Assembly (NCBI RefSeq): GCF_017114995.1 | Contig: NZ_JABXKL010000005.1 | Coordinates: 186,001 to 250,000, forward strand | DNA from: Nostoc sp. NMS9 | GTDB taxonomy: Bacteria > Cyanobacteriota > Cyanobacteriia > Cyanobacteriales > Nostocaceae | DNA: 64,000 nucleotides | Direction: 5' to 3' | Shown here: in pieces, positions 1 through 7,813 of the stretch | Layout: each line of letters starts with the position of its first letter | Numbering within the stretch: position 1 is the first letter of the stretch | The notes under the pieces: generated by a model | What the model was told of the DNA's origin: nothing | The model's input: only the letters and a program-made list of their open reading frames with translations | The model's database searches: none | Translations under genes and position numbers: made by a program

Positions 1-105
1 ATGGAGCATTACGCCAATGGCGATCCTTTATCATCAGAGAAAATCCAATCTTTGGTGGATGGCGCTTTAATGCACTGCGAGTTGTTGAGTGAAGCTTTGA
101 GTTAG
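1..105 (+). CDS. 3' end of an unidentified gene (partial)
   Basis: The frame is open from the first base and ends at a TAG at 103-105, giving 34 residues ending in ELLSEALS. The window begins with ATG, but that may be an internal methionine, so this is probably the C-terminus of a larger gene cut by the window edge. No family is recognisable. It lies on the same strand and 31 bp upstream of the next gene, so it may belong to the same operon. Confidence 0.35.
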   Translation: MEHYANGDPLSSEKIQSLVDGALMHCELLSEALS

Positions 106-136
106 GTTTTTATTTAGATATAAACAAAATAATGAT

Positions 137-454
137 ATGACACAGGTATCCCAGCCAAAACGCACTCGCATTTTACCAGCATCAACCTTAGCACCTGAAG
201 AAGTAAGCCATCGCCAGGAACAGCGTGATGCTCTTACTGTGCGGTGTCGTGGTGTTTTCGAGCGCTTACGTCCAACTTTGATCGAAATGCATTACAACTG
301 GCATATTGCCATCGACCTTGAAACAGAACACTATCTCATTGACCCAACACTCTTGGGGATAATGCAAAAAATTCATGATGCTTATGGCAATACTAACGAA
401 GTAAAACTTACTATATTCCGACTCAACGACATGGGAACCTGCGGCAGGTTATGA
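137..454 (+). CDS. Hypothetical protein, 105 aa, first gene of an aspartic-protease operon
   Basis: A soluble 105-residue protein of unknown function with no signal peptide or membrane segment. The N-terminus is basic and probably flexible (PKRTRILP), followed by a Glu/Arg-rich helical stretch and a compact C-terminal half. Its TGA overlaps the ATG of the next frame by four bases (ATGA at 451-454), so the two are probably translationally coupled. The partner encodes a retropepsin-like protein. A substrate or regulatory relationship is possible, but nothing in the sequence proves it. Confidence 0.6.
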   Translation: MTQVSQPKRTRILPASTLAPEEVSHRQEQRDALTVRCRGVFERLRPTLIEMHYNWHIAIDLETEHYLIDPTLLGIMQKIHDAYGNTNEVKLTIFRLNDMGTCGRL

Positions 455-678
455 TTGCAGGTTCGTTTGGGGATAATGGCGAGCTATTATTTGAAATTCA
501 GCTTGTTGCTGCTAATGATGGCAAATTTTCTGTTGAAGCTTTACTCGATACTGGGTTTACAGATGGGTGGTTAGCTATCAATACTCAAGATTATGGTAAA
601 TCTGAATCGTGCCAATTCTGCCGCCAATCAACATCTGGGTGCAGTTCGAGTCAAAGTCAAGCTCACGAATGCCATTGA
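451..678 (+). pseudogene. Truncated retropepsin-like aspartic protease
   Basis: The start reads as a clan AA (retropepsin-like) domain: a beta-rich N-terminus and then the catalytic motif in EALLDTGFTDG, continuing as WLAIN. About 12 residues later the frame switches to a Cys/Ser/Gln-rich tail (about residues 50-75) that is simply the wrong-frame reading of the next gene's N-terminus. Single-domain retropepsins need roughly 100-130 residues, so the flap and the second half of the fold are missing. The likely history is a deletion that removed the 3' half of this gene and fused it to the start of its neighbour. It is probably non-functional. Confidence 0.6.
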
Positions 679-1045
679 TGAAGCACTTGTCAGCCGAGGA
701 ATGCTCAATCCAAATATGCTGCGGGTTTATGAAACTGAAGCATTAGTAGACACTGGGGCAGTACGTACTGTACTACCCATGTCTATTGTCCAGCAACTTG
801 GTTTGAGAATTCGAGGACAGCAGATTGCTCAATACGCCAATGGTAGTGAAGAATCTATAGGAGTAACTGAACCCGTAATTATTGAATTGGCAGGACGAGA
901 AACTACCGAAGCCACATTAGTTACACGTAATATAGTTCTCATTGGACAGACGGTTCTAGAAACGCTGGATTTACTGGTGGACTGTAGAAATCAACGACTT
1001 ATCCCGAATCCTGAACATCCTAACTATTCGGTGATGAGAATATAG
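593..1045 (+). CDS. Retropepsin-like (clan AA) aspartic protease
   Basis: A 150-residue protein with one aspartic-protease motif (EALVDTGAVRTVLP, DTG at about residues 52-54) followed by a hydrophobic beta-rich half that ends in LLVDCRNQRLIPNP, a usual layout for small cyanobacterial retropepsin-like proteins. Such proteins act as homodimers, each subunit giving one catalytic Asp. The first 15 residues overlap the truncated upstream gene in another frame. The ancestral start may have been the codon now read CTG just before GAVRVKVKL, so ATG 593 may be a new start created by a deletion. Function is inferred from family only. Confidence 0.7.
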   Translation: MVNLNRANSAANQHLGAVRVKVKLTNAIDEALVSRGMLNPNMLRVYETEALVDTGAVRTVLPMSIVQQLGLRIRGQQIAQYANGSEESIGVTEPVIIELAGRETTEATLVTRNIVLIGQTVLETLDLLVDCRNQRLIPNPEHPNYSVMRI

Positions 1046-1046
1046 G

Positions 1047-1838
1047 CTAGTGACTCGTTTTGCCGCTGACAATCCCTGACCACTGTACTTTTTTCTCTTT
1101 TTCCCGACGATAAGAAAAGAAATGCTCTGGAGTTTGGAAAGTACAATAAGGTGCGATCGCAATTTGTTCTGCACTAATTCCCATATTTTCCAGTTGTAAG
1201 GTATTCACTCGCCGCACATCCAACCGTACCTTTCCGGGATTTGGATCTTCTAGTAAAGGTGAATTTGGTAATTCATGCAATGCCGTTACAATTTTTTCTT
1301 CGTCTTCATGTGCTATAATGCTAGCCCCGATTTCGGCAGCCACTTCGATAGAGACTTGGTAAACTTCACCAGCGATCGCTGGCCCCATTGCAATCCTCAA
1401 ATCATCAAGTTTGCTGCCTTGAGATTGTAATCTAGCGATCGCTAGGGGCACAATTTTCTTGGCAGTTCCCCGCCAGCCTGCGTGTAGTGCTGCCACCCGT
1501 CCAGTTTGCACATCCCCAATTAGCACGGGTGTGCAGTCTGCGCTAGCGACCCAAACCGCTTGTAGAGGCTGTTCGCTCATTAAACCATCTGCCGATGCGA
1601 AATCCTCCTCAGCAGAGCTTAAGAAGCTTTCAACTTCTTGGGGGGTGAGAACAGTATTGCCATGAACCTGCTTTAAGCGATAGACTGATGCCTCTGGTTG
1701 CAATACTTCTGTGATAACTTGTGGCGATCGCGGCCAAAACTGCTGGGTAAAAAAGCCGTGATGCCAACGTTCCAGAATACTACAAGTTAGATAAGGCATT
1801 CCTTCCCAATTGCGCCAGTGCCAAGTGTGCATCTTCAA
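1047..1838 (-). CDS. pgeF: Multicopper/laccase-domain purine nucleoside phosphorylase (YfiH/PgeF family)
   Basis: 263 residues, the usual length for the YfiH/YlmD family, which cleaves purine nucleosides by phosphorolysis and has adenosine deaminase activity at a zinc site. Visible metal-site motifs are KQVHGN near residue 58, SADCTPVLIGD near 99-109 and AALHAGWRGT near 115-125, supplying the conserved His-Cys-His ligands. The end IAPYCTFQTPEHFFSYRRE is also typical. The start at 1838 reads MKM; ATG at 1832 is an alternative. The gene is transcribed divergently from birA across a 71-bp gap and is tail-to-tail with the protease gene, one base apart. Confidence 0.9.
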   Translation of the reverse strand: MKMHTWHWRNWEGMPYLTCSILERWHHGFFTQQFWPRSPQVITEVLQPEASVYRLKQVHGNTVLTPQEVESFLSSAEEDFASADGLMSEQPLQAVWVASADCTPVLIGDVQTGRVAALHAGWRGTAKKIVPLAIARLQSQGSKLDDLRIAMGPAIAGEVYQVSIEVAAEIGASIIAHEDEEKIVTALHELPNSPLLEDPNPGKVRLDVRRVNTLQLENMGISAEQIAIAPYCTFQTPEHFFSYRREKEKKVQWSGIVSGKTSH

Positions 1839-1909
1839 CCAAACCTAAACAGAAATCACTCATCAGTCAATCAATGCTAACTTGAACAACGGAATTTGGG
1901 TTAACTGCT

Positions 1910-2728
1910 GTGGGATTTAATCTGCAAAACTTGGAAGCAGCCTTGCAAGCAGGGCGTAAGCATACATATTTACCATTTTCTCTTCACTTTTTTGAAAGCG
2001 TCTCCTCAACCAACCAAACCCTCTGGAACTTACTCAACCAAGGGGCTATTTCAGGAACAGTAGTAATCGCAACTCAGCAATCTGCTGGGCGGGGACAATG
2101 GGGCCGTCAGTGGATTTCTCCGGTTGGGGGATTATATGTTTCCGTAGCGATTTCTTTCGACCAGAAAATAGAGGCTACTGATAGCTACCAACTAACTTTC
2201 GCTACTGCTTGGGGAATTGCGTCGCAATTGCGCCAATGCGGTATAGATGTTGGGATAAAATGGCCCAATGATTTAGTTTTAAATGGTCGCAAACTAGGCG
2301 GCATTTTGACAGAAACCAAAGTAAACAAAGGACAAATCACCCAAGCAGTAATTGGTGTTGGTATTAACTGGACGAACCCAGTACCAGAAACTGGAATCAA
2401 TCTGGAATCGTGGCAAGCTTTCCAAGATTGCAGACCAATTTCGTGTCTGGAAATGCTAACCTCTAGAGTCTTACTGGGAATAGAATCCGGTATGGAGTGC
2501 CTTTTTCAAGAAGGAGTAAATATACTCTTATCTGGTTATCTAGACTTGCTTACAAACATGGGCGATCGAGTCTACGTCAATAATCTTTCAGGTACAGTAG
2601 TTGGGGTGACTCCTCAAGGAAATTTACGAGTTGATTTAGAAACACATCATACAAAGGAATTAATTACACCGGAAATTTATATTGAACCCGGTACAATCAG
2701 TTTGGGGTACCATAAATCTTCCGTTTAA
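1910..2728 (+). CDS. birA: Biotin--[acetyl-CoA-carboxylase] ligase
   Basis: Activates biotin as biotinyl-AMP and transfers it to the biotin carboxyl carrier protein of acetyl-CoA carboxylase, the first step of fatty-acid synthesis. Diagnostic motifs: SVSSTNQTLW, the biotinyl-AMP loop SAGRGQWGRQW and KWPNDLVLNGRKLGGILTE. The C-terminal SH3-like domain (GDRVYVNN, GVTPQGNLRVD) is present. There is no N-terminal winged helix, so this is a group I ligase without the repressor function of E. coli BirA. The first start in frame is GTG at 1910; a TTG at 1931 is also possible. Confidence 0.93.
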   Translation: MGFNLQNLEAALQAGRKHTYLPFSLHFFESVSSTNQTLWNLLNQGAISGTVVIATQQSAGRGQWGRQWISPVGGLYVSVAISFDQKIEATDSYQLTFATAWGIASQLRQCGIDVGIKWPNDLVLNGRKLGGILTETKVNKGQITQAVIGVGINWTNPVPETGINLESWQAFQDCRPISCLEMLTSRVLLGIESGMECLFQEGVNILLSGYLDLLTNMGDRVYVNNLSGTVVGVTPQGNLRVDLETHHTKELITPEIYIEPGTISLGYHKSSV

Positions 2729-2818
2729 ATTTGAGGTTTGTTCAAAATTTCGCTCTTTGGGCAAGACAAACCACTAGCATCATCTCTTTAGGCTAATTAC
2801 ACACAACTGAGAGAACAA

Positions 2819-4390
2819 ATGACGCAGCGCAATAATTCTGCCCATCATCGTTTGCATTACTTATGGCAGCAAGGTCTAACAAAAAAACGTTTTGCCTCAA
2901 CGCTACCAGCCCAGAGCCTCTGTTGGCTGAGTAGCGTTAGCCTCCTTAGCGGTGGCTTCGTGTTTGCCCAAACGGAAGCACAAATAGACAACATCGTTCC
3001 CACTGTTGAAAGTTCTCAACCAACAGCAGTTACAAATCCAGTTAAAGCCTCGACTTTTAAAAAACAGGCTGTTGCGCCGGAAGTCGCTCAAGCGCAACCG
3101 GAATTTTCCCAACGGCGAGCCAGACTCAGACAGAGACTAGGCAAGCCAGAGGTTGCTCAATCAAAAGAGCCAGTTAGGCAGTCTACACCCAAAATCGAAG
3201 CTGCCCAACCTGTTGTGATTATCAGACAGTCAAGGCCCAAAGTAGAAGCCTCCCAGGTTACTCCTGTAAGGGTGAGACAGGAAAAACCCAATACCCCTGC
3301 CCGCTATGCACCTGAAAAACTTCCAGTAGTTGCTCAACCATCAAATAACTCCAACAGCCCTGTCAGTGCAACGGCGGAGAAAACCAAGGATTATAATAAT
3401 GCCTATATCGATCCTAATAGTTATGACAGTGGTGCAACAGGTACTTATCAAGCACCAAACTCTGTAATTGTTACAGAACGCTCCAGTGGTTGTCGAGCCA
3501 TTTTGCCATCAGGGCAAAGTGTATTAGGCGGCGTTTGCGCCAAAATACCCCAGAGGAGTGTAGCTGATTCTAATGGTAAACCAGCACCTAATTGGCTCAG
3601 AAGAAGTCAAAACGCACAATTACCAGTAGTTCCGCCAGTGCGGCAAATTGCAACTACTGGCAACACCAGTAGATGGCGTGCTGCTCAAAGTGGTTCTAGC
3701 GGTGTCACCAAGAGCGCATTTCGGCCGAATCGGTTTATTCCGACTCCTGCTGAATTCAGCCCCACAAGAGTAAGTGCAACTCCCATTGCACCGAGTGGTG
3801 GGACTTTACCGCCACCAATGGCAGATGGCAACATTGCACCCCGCCCCAGCAACGTAGCTTACGACTTCTCACTGGCATCAGTATTGCCACAAATCCCCTA
3901 CATGGGGAGAGTCGCCTATAGTGGTACGGGAATGATGTATCCACTATCTATTCCCGCTCCTATTACTTCTTTGTTTGGTTGGCGAGTTCATCCAATCACA
4001 GGTAATCAACGCTTCCATGCTGGTACAGACTTAGGTGCGCCTACGGGAACACCAGTTTTGGCGGCTGCTGCTGGTCAAGTGGAAACTGCTAACTGGATGG
4101 GTGGTTATGGTTTAACCGTTATCCTGAATCACAAATCTGCTGAACAAACTCTCTACGGTCACATGTCAGAAATCCTCGTTCAGCCCGGTCAGTGGGTACA
4201 ACCTGGAACTGTCATCGGGCGAGTTGGTAGTACCGGGAACTCCACAGGCCCTCACTTGCACTTTGAAGTTCGCCACCTGACACAAGATGGGTGGGTTGCT
4301 ACTGACCCAGGCGTGGAATTACAAAGTGCCCTCAGCCAGTTAGTGCGAGGCTTGCAAACCGCCCAGTTAAGCCAGCAACCAGGCAGCTAG
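2819..4390 (+). CDS. M23-family (LytM) murein peptidase, secreted
   Basis: 523 residues. A basic start and a hydrophobic stretch (LCWLSSVSLLSGGFVFA, about residues 34-50) form a signal peptide with a plausible cut after VFAQ. About 300 residues of low-complexity Pro/Gln/Arg linker follow, with repeated RQSRPKVEA-like segments. The C-terminal LytM domain (about 378-500) has zinc ligands H400 and D404 (RFHAGTDLG) and the HLH motif at 479-481, so the enzyme looks active. It should cut peptide cross-links in periplasmic peptidoglycan or activate an amidase. No LysM or SH3 domain is obvious. Confidence 0.9.
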   Translation: MTQRNNSAHHRLHYLWQQGLTKKRFASTLPAQSLCWLSSVSLLSGGFVFAQTEAQIDNIVPTVESSQPTAVTNPVKASTFKKQAVAPEVAQAQPEFSQRRARLRQRLGKPEVAQSKEPVRQSTPKIEAAQPVVIIRQSRPKVEASQVTPVRVRQEKPNTPARYAPEKLPVVAQPSNNSNSPVSATAEKTKDYNNAYIDPNSYDSGATGTYQAPNSVIVTERSSGCRAILPSGQSVLGGVCAKIPQRSVADSNGKPAPNWLRRSQNAQLPVVPPVRQIATTGNTSRWRAAQSGSSGVTKSAFRPNRFIPTPAEFSPTRVSATPIAPSGGTLPPPMADGNIAPRPSNVAYDFSLASVLPQIPYMGRVAYSGTGMMYPLSIPAPITSLFGWRVHPITGNQRFHAGTDLGAPTGTPVLAAAAGQVETANWMGGYGLTVILNHKSAEQTLYGHMSEILVQPGQWVQPGTVIGRVGSTGNSTGPHLHFEVRHLTQDGWVATDPGVELQSALSQLVRGLQTAQLSQQPGS

Positions 4391-4468
4391 AAGAAAGTTA
4401 GGAGTGAGGAATGAAGAGTTATGAATTTAAAACTCCTAACTCCTAACTCCTAACTTCTAACTTTTTTA
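4391..4468. repeat. Heptamer-rich palindromic repeat (TAGGAGT/AACTCCT family)
   Basis: Copies of a TTAGGAG-like 7-mer on one side and CTCCTAA on the other give a long imperfect hairpin between the convergent M23 peptidase and ribE genes. The same family recurs near 22812-22883, 33826-33925, 55840-55918 and 63515-63603. The T-rich end may also terminate transcription. Confidence 0.7.
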
Positions 4469-4469
4469 G

Positions 4470-5150
4470 TTACAAATACCCGTGTTCTGCTAGGAATGCG
4501 GGTGTAATGCCATCTATACTATTGTCATCAGTGGCTGTGGTGTGTGGGTTGCCAGAATAAAGAAATTTTTCCACGTATTTGCCGAGAATATCCCCTTCTA
4601 GATTCACTAAACTCCCAGCAACCAAATAGCGAAGATTTGTCTCGCTGTATGTGAGGGGGATTACCGCTACTTTGAATTGGGAGAGTTCTGGCTCATAAGC
4701 GGCGACTGTGAGGCTGATGCCATTGACGGCAATGCTACCTTTGGGGACAATGTACCGTGCGATCGCTTCGGATGCAATAAAGGTCATTTCCCAAGAACTA
4801 GCCGTTTGTTCCGCCACTAGCAATCGACCGATGCCGTCTACATGACCCATCACAAAATGACCGCCAACTTTGCTGCCTACCCTAAGCGATGCTTCTAAAT
4901 TGACATATCTCTGTTGGGTTTGCTCACCTCCCAACGTTGTGCGGCGTAGAGTTTCCGGTGAAGCCGTGGCAATAAACCCGTCTTTTAAAACTTGTTCCAC
5001 TGTCAGGCAAACACCATCTACAGCAACACTGTCACCATAAGCCAAATCTTGCATAATTACTTCACCCGAATGGCTTACACAAGTAATTTGCCAAGAATCG
5101 CTCCCTAAGGGTTCCATCGTTCCTAATGCTTGGATTAATCCTGTAAACAC
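4470..5150 (-). CDS. ribE: Riboflavin synthase, alpha subunit
   Basis: Dismutates two 6,7-dimethyl-8-ribityllumazines to riboflavin and the pyrimidinedione precursor. The protein has two tandem lumazine-binding barrels: the N-terminal one starts MFTGLIQALG and contains GDSVAVDGVCLTV, and the second starts at VGGHFVMGHVDGIG and contains GSIAVNGISLTV. At 226 residues it is slightly longer than the usual 200-220, with a short extra C-terminal tail. It stands alone, without ribH or ribBA, as is common in cyanobacteria. I saw no FMN riboswitch upstream. Confidence 0.95.
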   Translation of the reverse strand: MFTGLIQALGTMEPLGSDSWQITCVSHSGEVIMQDLAYGDSVAVDGVCLTVEQVLKDGFIATASPETLRRTTLGGEQTQQRYVNLEASLRVGSKVGGHFVMGHVDGIGRLLVAEQTASSWEMTFIASEAIARYIVPKGSIAVNGISLTVAAYEPELSQFKVAVIPLTYSETNLRYLVAGSLVNLEGDILGKYVEKFLYSGNPHTTATDDNSIDGITPAFLAEHGYL

Positions 5151-5490
5151 GGCTTTTTTGTCAAACTAACTCTATTTATTGCCTAATTTTGGCTGAAATC
5201 AATTGGTAATTGTCACAGAAATCTCGAACATCCAAGTATATTTTCTGACTTTTTTTCGCATAGGAATATTAACACATTAGCATCCTTCACAGGGCATACT
5301 TGGGTAAGAAGGTTATTGTCTAAGAAGACCAATTTGACTTACTCTGGTTTTCACCACAAGTTCGGAGTTTAATAGAAGCAATTATAGAGAACGAATGCTT
5401 ATGTTTATTCCTGTCACCAAACCGCCTAAAAACGGGTGCTATTTAATACACGGCATCCAAGGCTCTCAAAGCATTGTAGAGGCTTAGGCA
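5151..5490. other. Divergent intergenic region with a possible leader ORF
   Basis: 340 bp between divergent ribE and the DUF151 gene, presumably holding both promoters. It contains a 30-codon plus-strand ORF (ATG 5395 to TAG 5485-5487; starts MLMFIPVTKPPKNG) that ends three bases before the ATG of the nuclease gene. This could be a leader peptide or chance; no ribosome-binding site decides it. Confidence 0.3.
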
Positions 5491-5988
5491 ATGATTGAAA
5501 TGAAAGTCGCTGGCATAGCATTAGATGCCATAACCCGCAGCCCGATCGTCCTTTTGAAAGATTCTTCAGATCGGCGGGCTTTGCCAATTTACATTGGTCA
5601 GGAACAGGCTAGGGCAATTATGGGTGCGCTGGAGAATCAGAAGCCTCCCAGACCCTTAACCCACGACCTGATTGTGAATCTTCTAGAGACTTGGAACATG
5701 ACTCTAGAAAAGGTCATTATTCATTCCCTGCAAAAGGATACATTTTATGCAGCTTTAATTGTCCAACAAGGCGAAGTCAAAAAAGAAATTGACGCGCGTC
5801 CTAGCGATGCGATCGCTATTGCCCTCCGTACAAATACTCCCATTTGGGTAATGGAAGAAGTCATTGCCGATGCTTCTATCCCTGTCGATCGTGATGCAGA
5901 TGAAGCCGAACAGCAAGCCTTCCGTGAATTTATTTCTAATCTCCGTCCTGAAGATTTGATCAAGCGCTTCGGTAATGGCGACAGCTAG
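5491..5988 (+). CDS. Bifunctional nuclease family protein (DUF151)
   Basis: 165 residues matching the DUF151/BFN family, whose plant members were described as bifunctional nucleases acting on RNA and DNA. The core runs MIEMKVAGIALD, LPIYIGQEQARAI, PRPLTHDL and ARPSDAIAIALR, all family hallmarks. An acidic C-terminal extension (DRDADEAEQQAFREFISNLRPEDL) is also typical of cyanobacterial members. It is soluble and stands alone; the cellular substrate in bacteria is not settled. Confidence 0.85.
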   Translation: MIEMKVAGIALDAITRSPIVLLKDSSDRRALPIYIGQEQARAIMGALENQKPPRPLTHDLIVNLLETWNMTLEKVIIHSLQKDTFYAALIVQQGEVKKEIDARPSDAIAIALRTNTPIWVMEEVIADASIPVDRDADEAEQQAFREFISNLRPEDLIKRFGNGDS

Positions 5989-5995
5989 GAGAGTG

Positions 5996-6166
5996 CTGAG
6001 TTCTGAGTGCTGAGTGCTGTTAGCGGATAGCTAGGGTTGAGCCAGTGCTGAGAAAGAATAGAGAATCTAGAGAATAAAATAATTTCTTTATTCTTTCTCT
6101 GTTCATTCTTGTAGAGACACTATTAATCGTATTTCTACTCAGGACTCACTACTCAGGACTCAATTT
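5996..6166. repeat. Repeats of the GAGTGCTGAGT / ACTCAGGACTC type
   Basis: Tandem GAGTGCTGAGTTCTGAGT-like units at 5996-6050 and complementary CTACTCAGGACTCA units at 6138-6164 flank a short AT-rich core and could form a long stem. A related block lies at 60274-60350 upstream of rplB. Nothing else is seen between the two genes. Confidence 0.6.
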
Positions 6167-7297
6167 ATGAAATACCGACGCTTTGGAAAAACGAATCTGC
6201 GCCTCTCGGTTTTTTCCTTGGGAACGATGCGCTACCTGGCTGATTTTGAAAATGCTCACCAAACTATCGAACAAGCCTTAGCGCTAGGAATTAATCATCT
6301 AGAAACCGCCAGAGGTTACGGCAAAAGCGAGGAGTATCTTGGTAGGGCGCTAAAAGCTGGGTTGTCAGTACCCCGAACGAAGCTTTATGTCACTACCAAA
6401 ATCTCAGCTACAGCAGATGCTGACACCATGCGTCGGTGCATCGACGAATCTCTAGAACGATTACAACTAGATTATTTAGATTGCTTAGGTGTTCATGGTT
6501 TGAATACTTGGCAACATTTGGAGTGGGTGCAAGCTAAAAATGGCTGTATGCAAGCAGTAGAGGAAGCAATTGCTGATGGCCGAGTACGACACGTTGGTTT
6601 TTCCACCCACGGGCCATTAGAGATAATTCAGGCTGCAATCGATACAGATTTATTTCAATTTATCAATCTGCATTATTACTATTTTTTTCAACGGCACGCA
6701 CCAGCGATTCAACTAGCTGCCGAAAAGGATATGGGTATTTTCATTATTTCCCCTGCTGATAAGGGAGGACGCCTCTACACGCCACCTCAAACCTTAAAAA
6801 ACCTGTGTTATCCGTATTCACCCTTAGAATTAAGCTATCGGTTTTTACTTGCTGATTACCGTATTACTACTTTGAGTATAGGGCCAGCTAACCCAGAGGA
6901 ATTAAGAGAACCTTTGCAAGTTGCTGACCATGATGGAGAGTTAACATCAGCAGAAATTTCCGCTTTCCAACGGTTAGAAAATCACCAAAAACTTGCTTTG
7001 GAAACTGATAATTGTAGCCAGTGTTATGCTTGTTTGCCCTGTCCAGAAAATATCAATATTCCAGAGGTATTACGTTTACGTAATCTCGCCGTGGCATACG
7101 AGATGAAAGAATATGGTCAATATCGTTACGGAATGTTTGAAAATGCCGGTCACTGGTTCCCTGGAATGAAAGGCAACCGTTGTACAGAATGTGGTGACTG
7201 TTTGCCTCGGTGTCCAGAAAAGTTAGATATTCCAGCTTTGTTAAGAGATACTCACCAAAAATTAAGTGGGAAAGCAGGTCGGAGATTGTGGGGATAA
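6167..7297 (+). CDS. Aldo/keto reductase with C-terminal 2x[4Fe-4S] ferredoxin domain
   Basis: 376 residues. Residues 1-270 form an aldo/keto reductase barrel (MKYRRFGKTNLRLSVFSLGTMR, SKSEEYLGRALK-like segment, H in GVHGLN). The catalytic Tyr motif is ETARGY, with Glu where most family members have Asp. Two cysteine clusters follow: CSQCYACLPCPENINIP near 285 and CTECGDCLPRCPEKLDIP near 343, each suitable for a cubane cluster. Such proteins are oxidoreductases probably fed by ferredoxin-type electrons; the substrate is unknown. The gene appears monocistronic, with repeats on both sides. Confidence 0.85.
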   Translation: MKYRRFGKTNLRLSVFSLGTMRYLADFENAHQTIEQALALGINHLETARGYGKSEEYLGRALKAGLSVPRTKLYVTTKISATADADTMRRCIDESLERLQLDYLDCLGVHGLNTWQHLEWVQAKNGCMQAVEEAIADGRVRHVGFSTHGPLEIIQAAIDTDLFQFINLHYYYFFQRHAPAIQLAAEKDMGIFIISPADKGGRLYTPPQTLKNLCYPYSPLELSYRFLLADYRITTLSIGPANPEELREPLQVADHDGELTSAEISAFQRLENHQKLALETDNCSQCYACLPCPENINIPEVLRLRNLAVAYEMKEYGQYRYGMFENAGHWFPGMKGNRCTECGDCLPRCPEKLDIPALLRDTHQKLSGKAGRRLWG

Positions 7298-7670
7298 AAA
7301 TTTGAAGAAGAACTCAGAAGTCAGAATTCAGGAGTCAGAATCAAGACGCTCGCGGACTCGCTAACACTTCTCTACGAGACACCAAAGGCGAACGCTATCA
7401 ATCGTGGATTCAGACCCGCGACTGATTGAAGACCACCAAATTTTCAATTTGGTAGGGTCTTAAACCCGGTTATTCATCCGCCAGTCATACAGAATTCATT
7501 CTGTTAGCGGTAGTGGGGCGTTTAGCCCATTCTGACTCCTGACTCCTGAATTCTGTTTGAGAAACAGGAGTCAGAATCCAGAATTCAGAATATCCGTTAA
7601 CCTCAGTATGAGAGTTACCACTTAGTTGCACACCCGTCATTCTAGCTCCTGAGTTCTAAGTTATTTTTTG
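7298..7670. repeat. Mosaic of nested intergenic repeats
   Basis: Outer TCAGAATTCAGGAGTCAGAA units pair with TTCTGACTCCTGACTCCTGA units near 7527-7553. Inside lie a GC-rich block (GCTCGCGGACTCGCTAAC... at 7345-7400, also seen reversed at 42662-42745) and a perfect hairpin ACCAAATT-TTC-AATTTGGT near 7436. It looks like several mobile repeat families inserted into one another. No gene is visible here. Confidence 0.65.
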
Positions 7671-7813
7671 GTAAAATTATATAAAGATTACAAGAGTCAG
7701 GAAGATCCGCCCAAGCTGGGGTATCTCGCGCAAAGAAAGATGAAGATTAAAAAAAAAGAAATATCCTACGCCAATCACTGACGGTTTTCCGTTACAGTGG
7801 ACGGGCTGTAAGC

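Noticed and set aside
5151..5250. FMN riboswitch upstream of ribE
   Set aside because: No conserved RFN core (AGGATAT, GATTCGGTG-type blocks) is visible.
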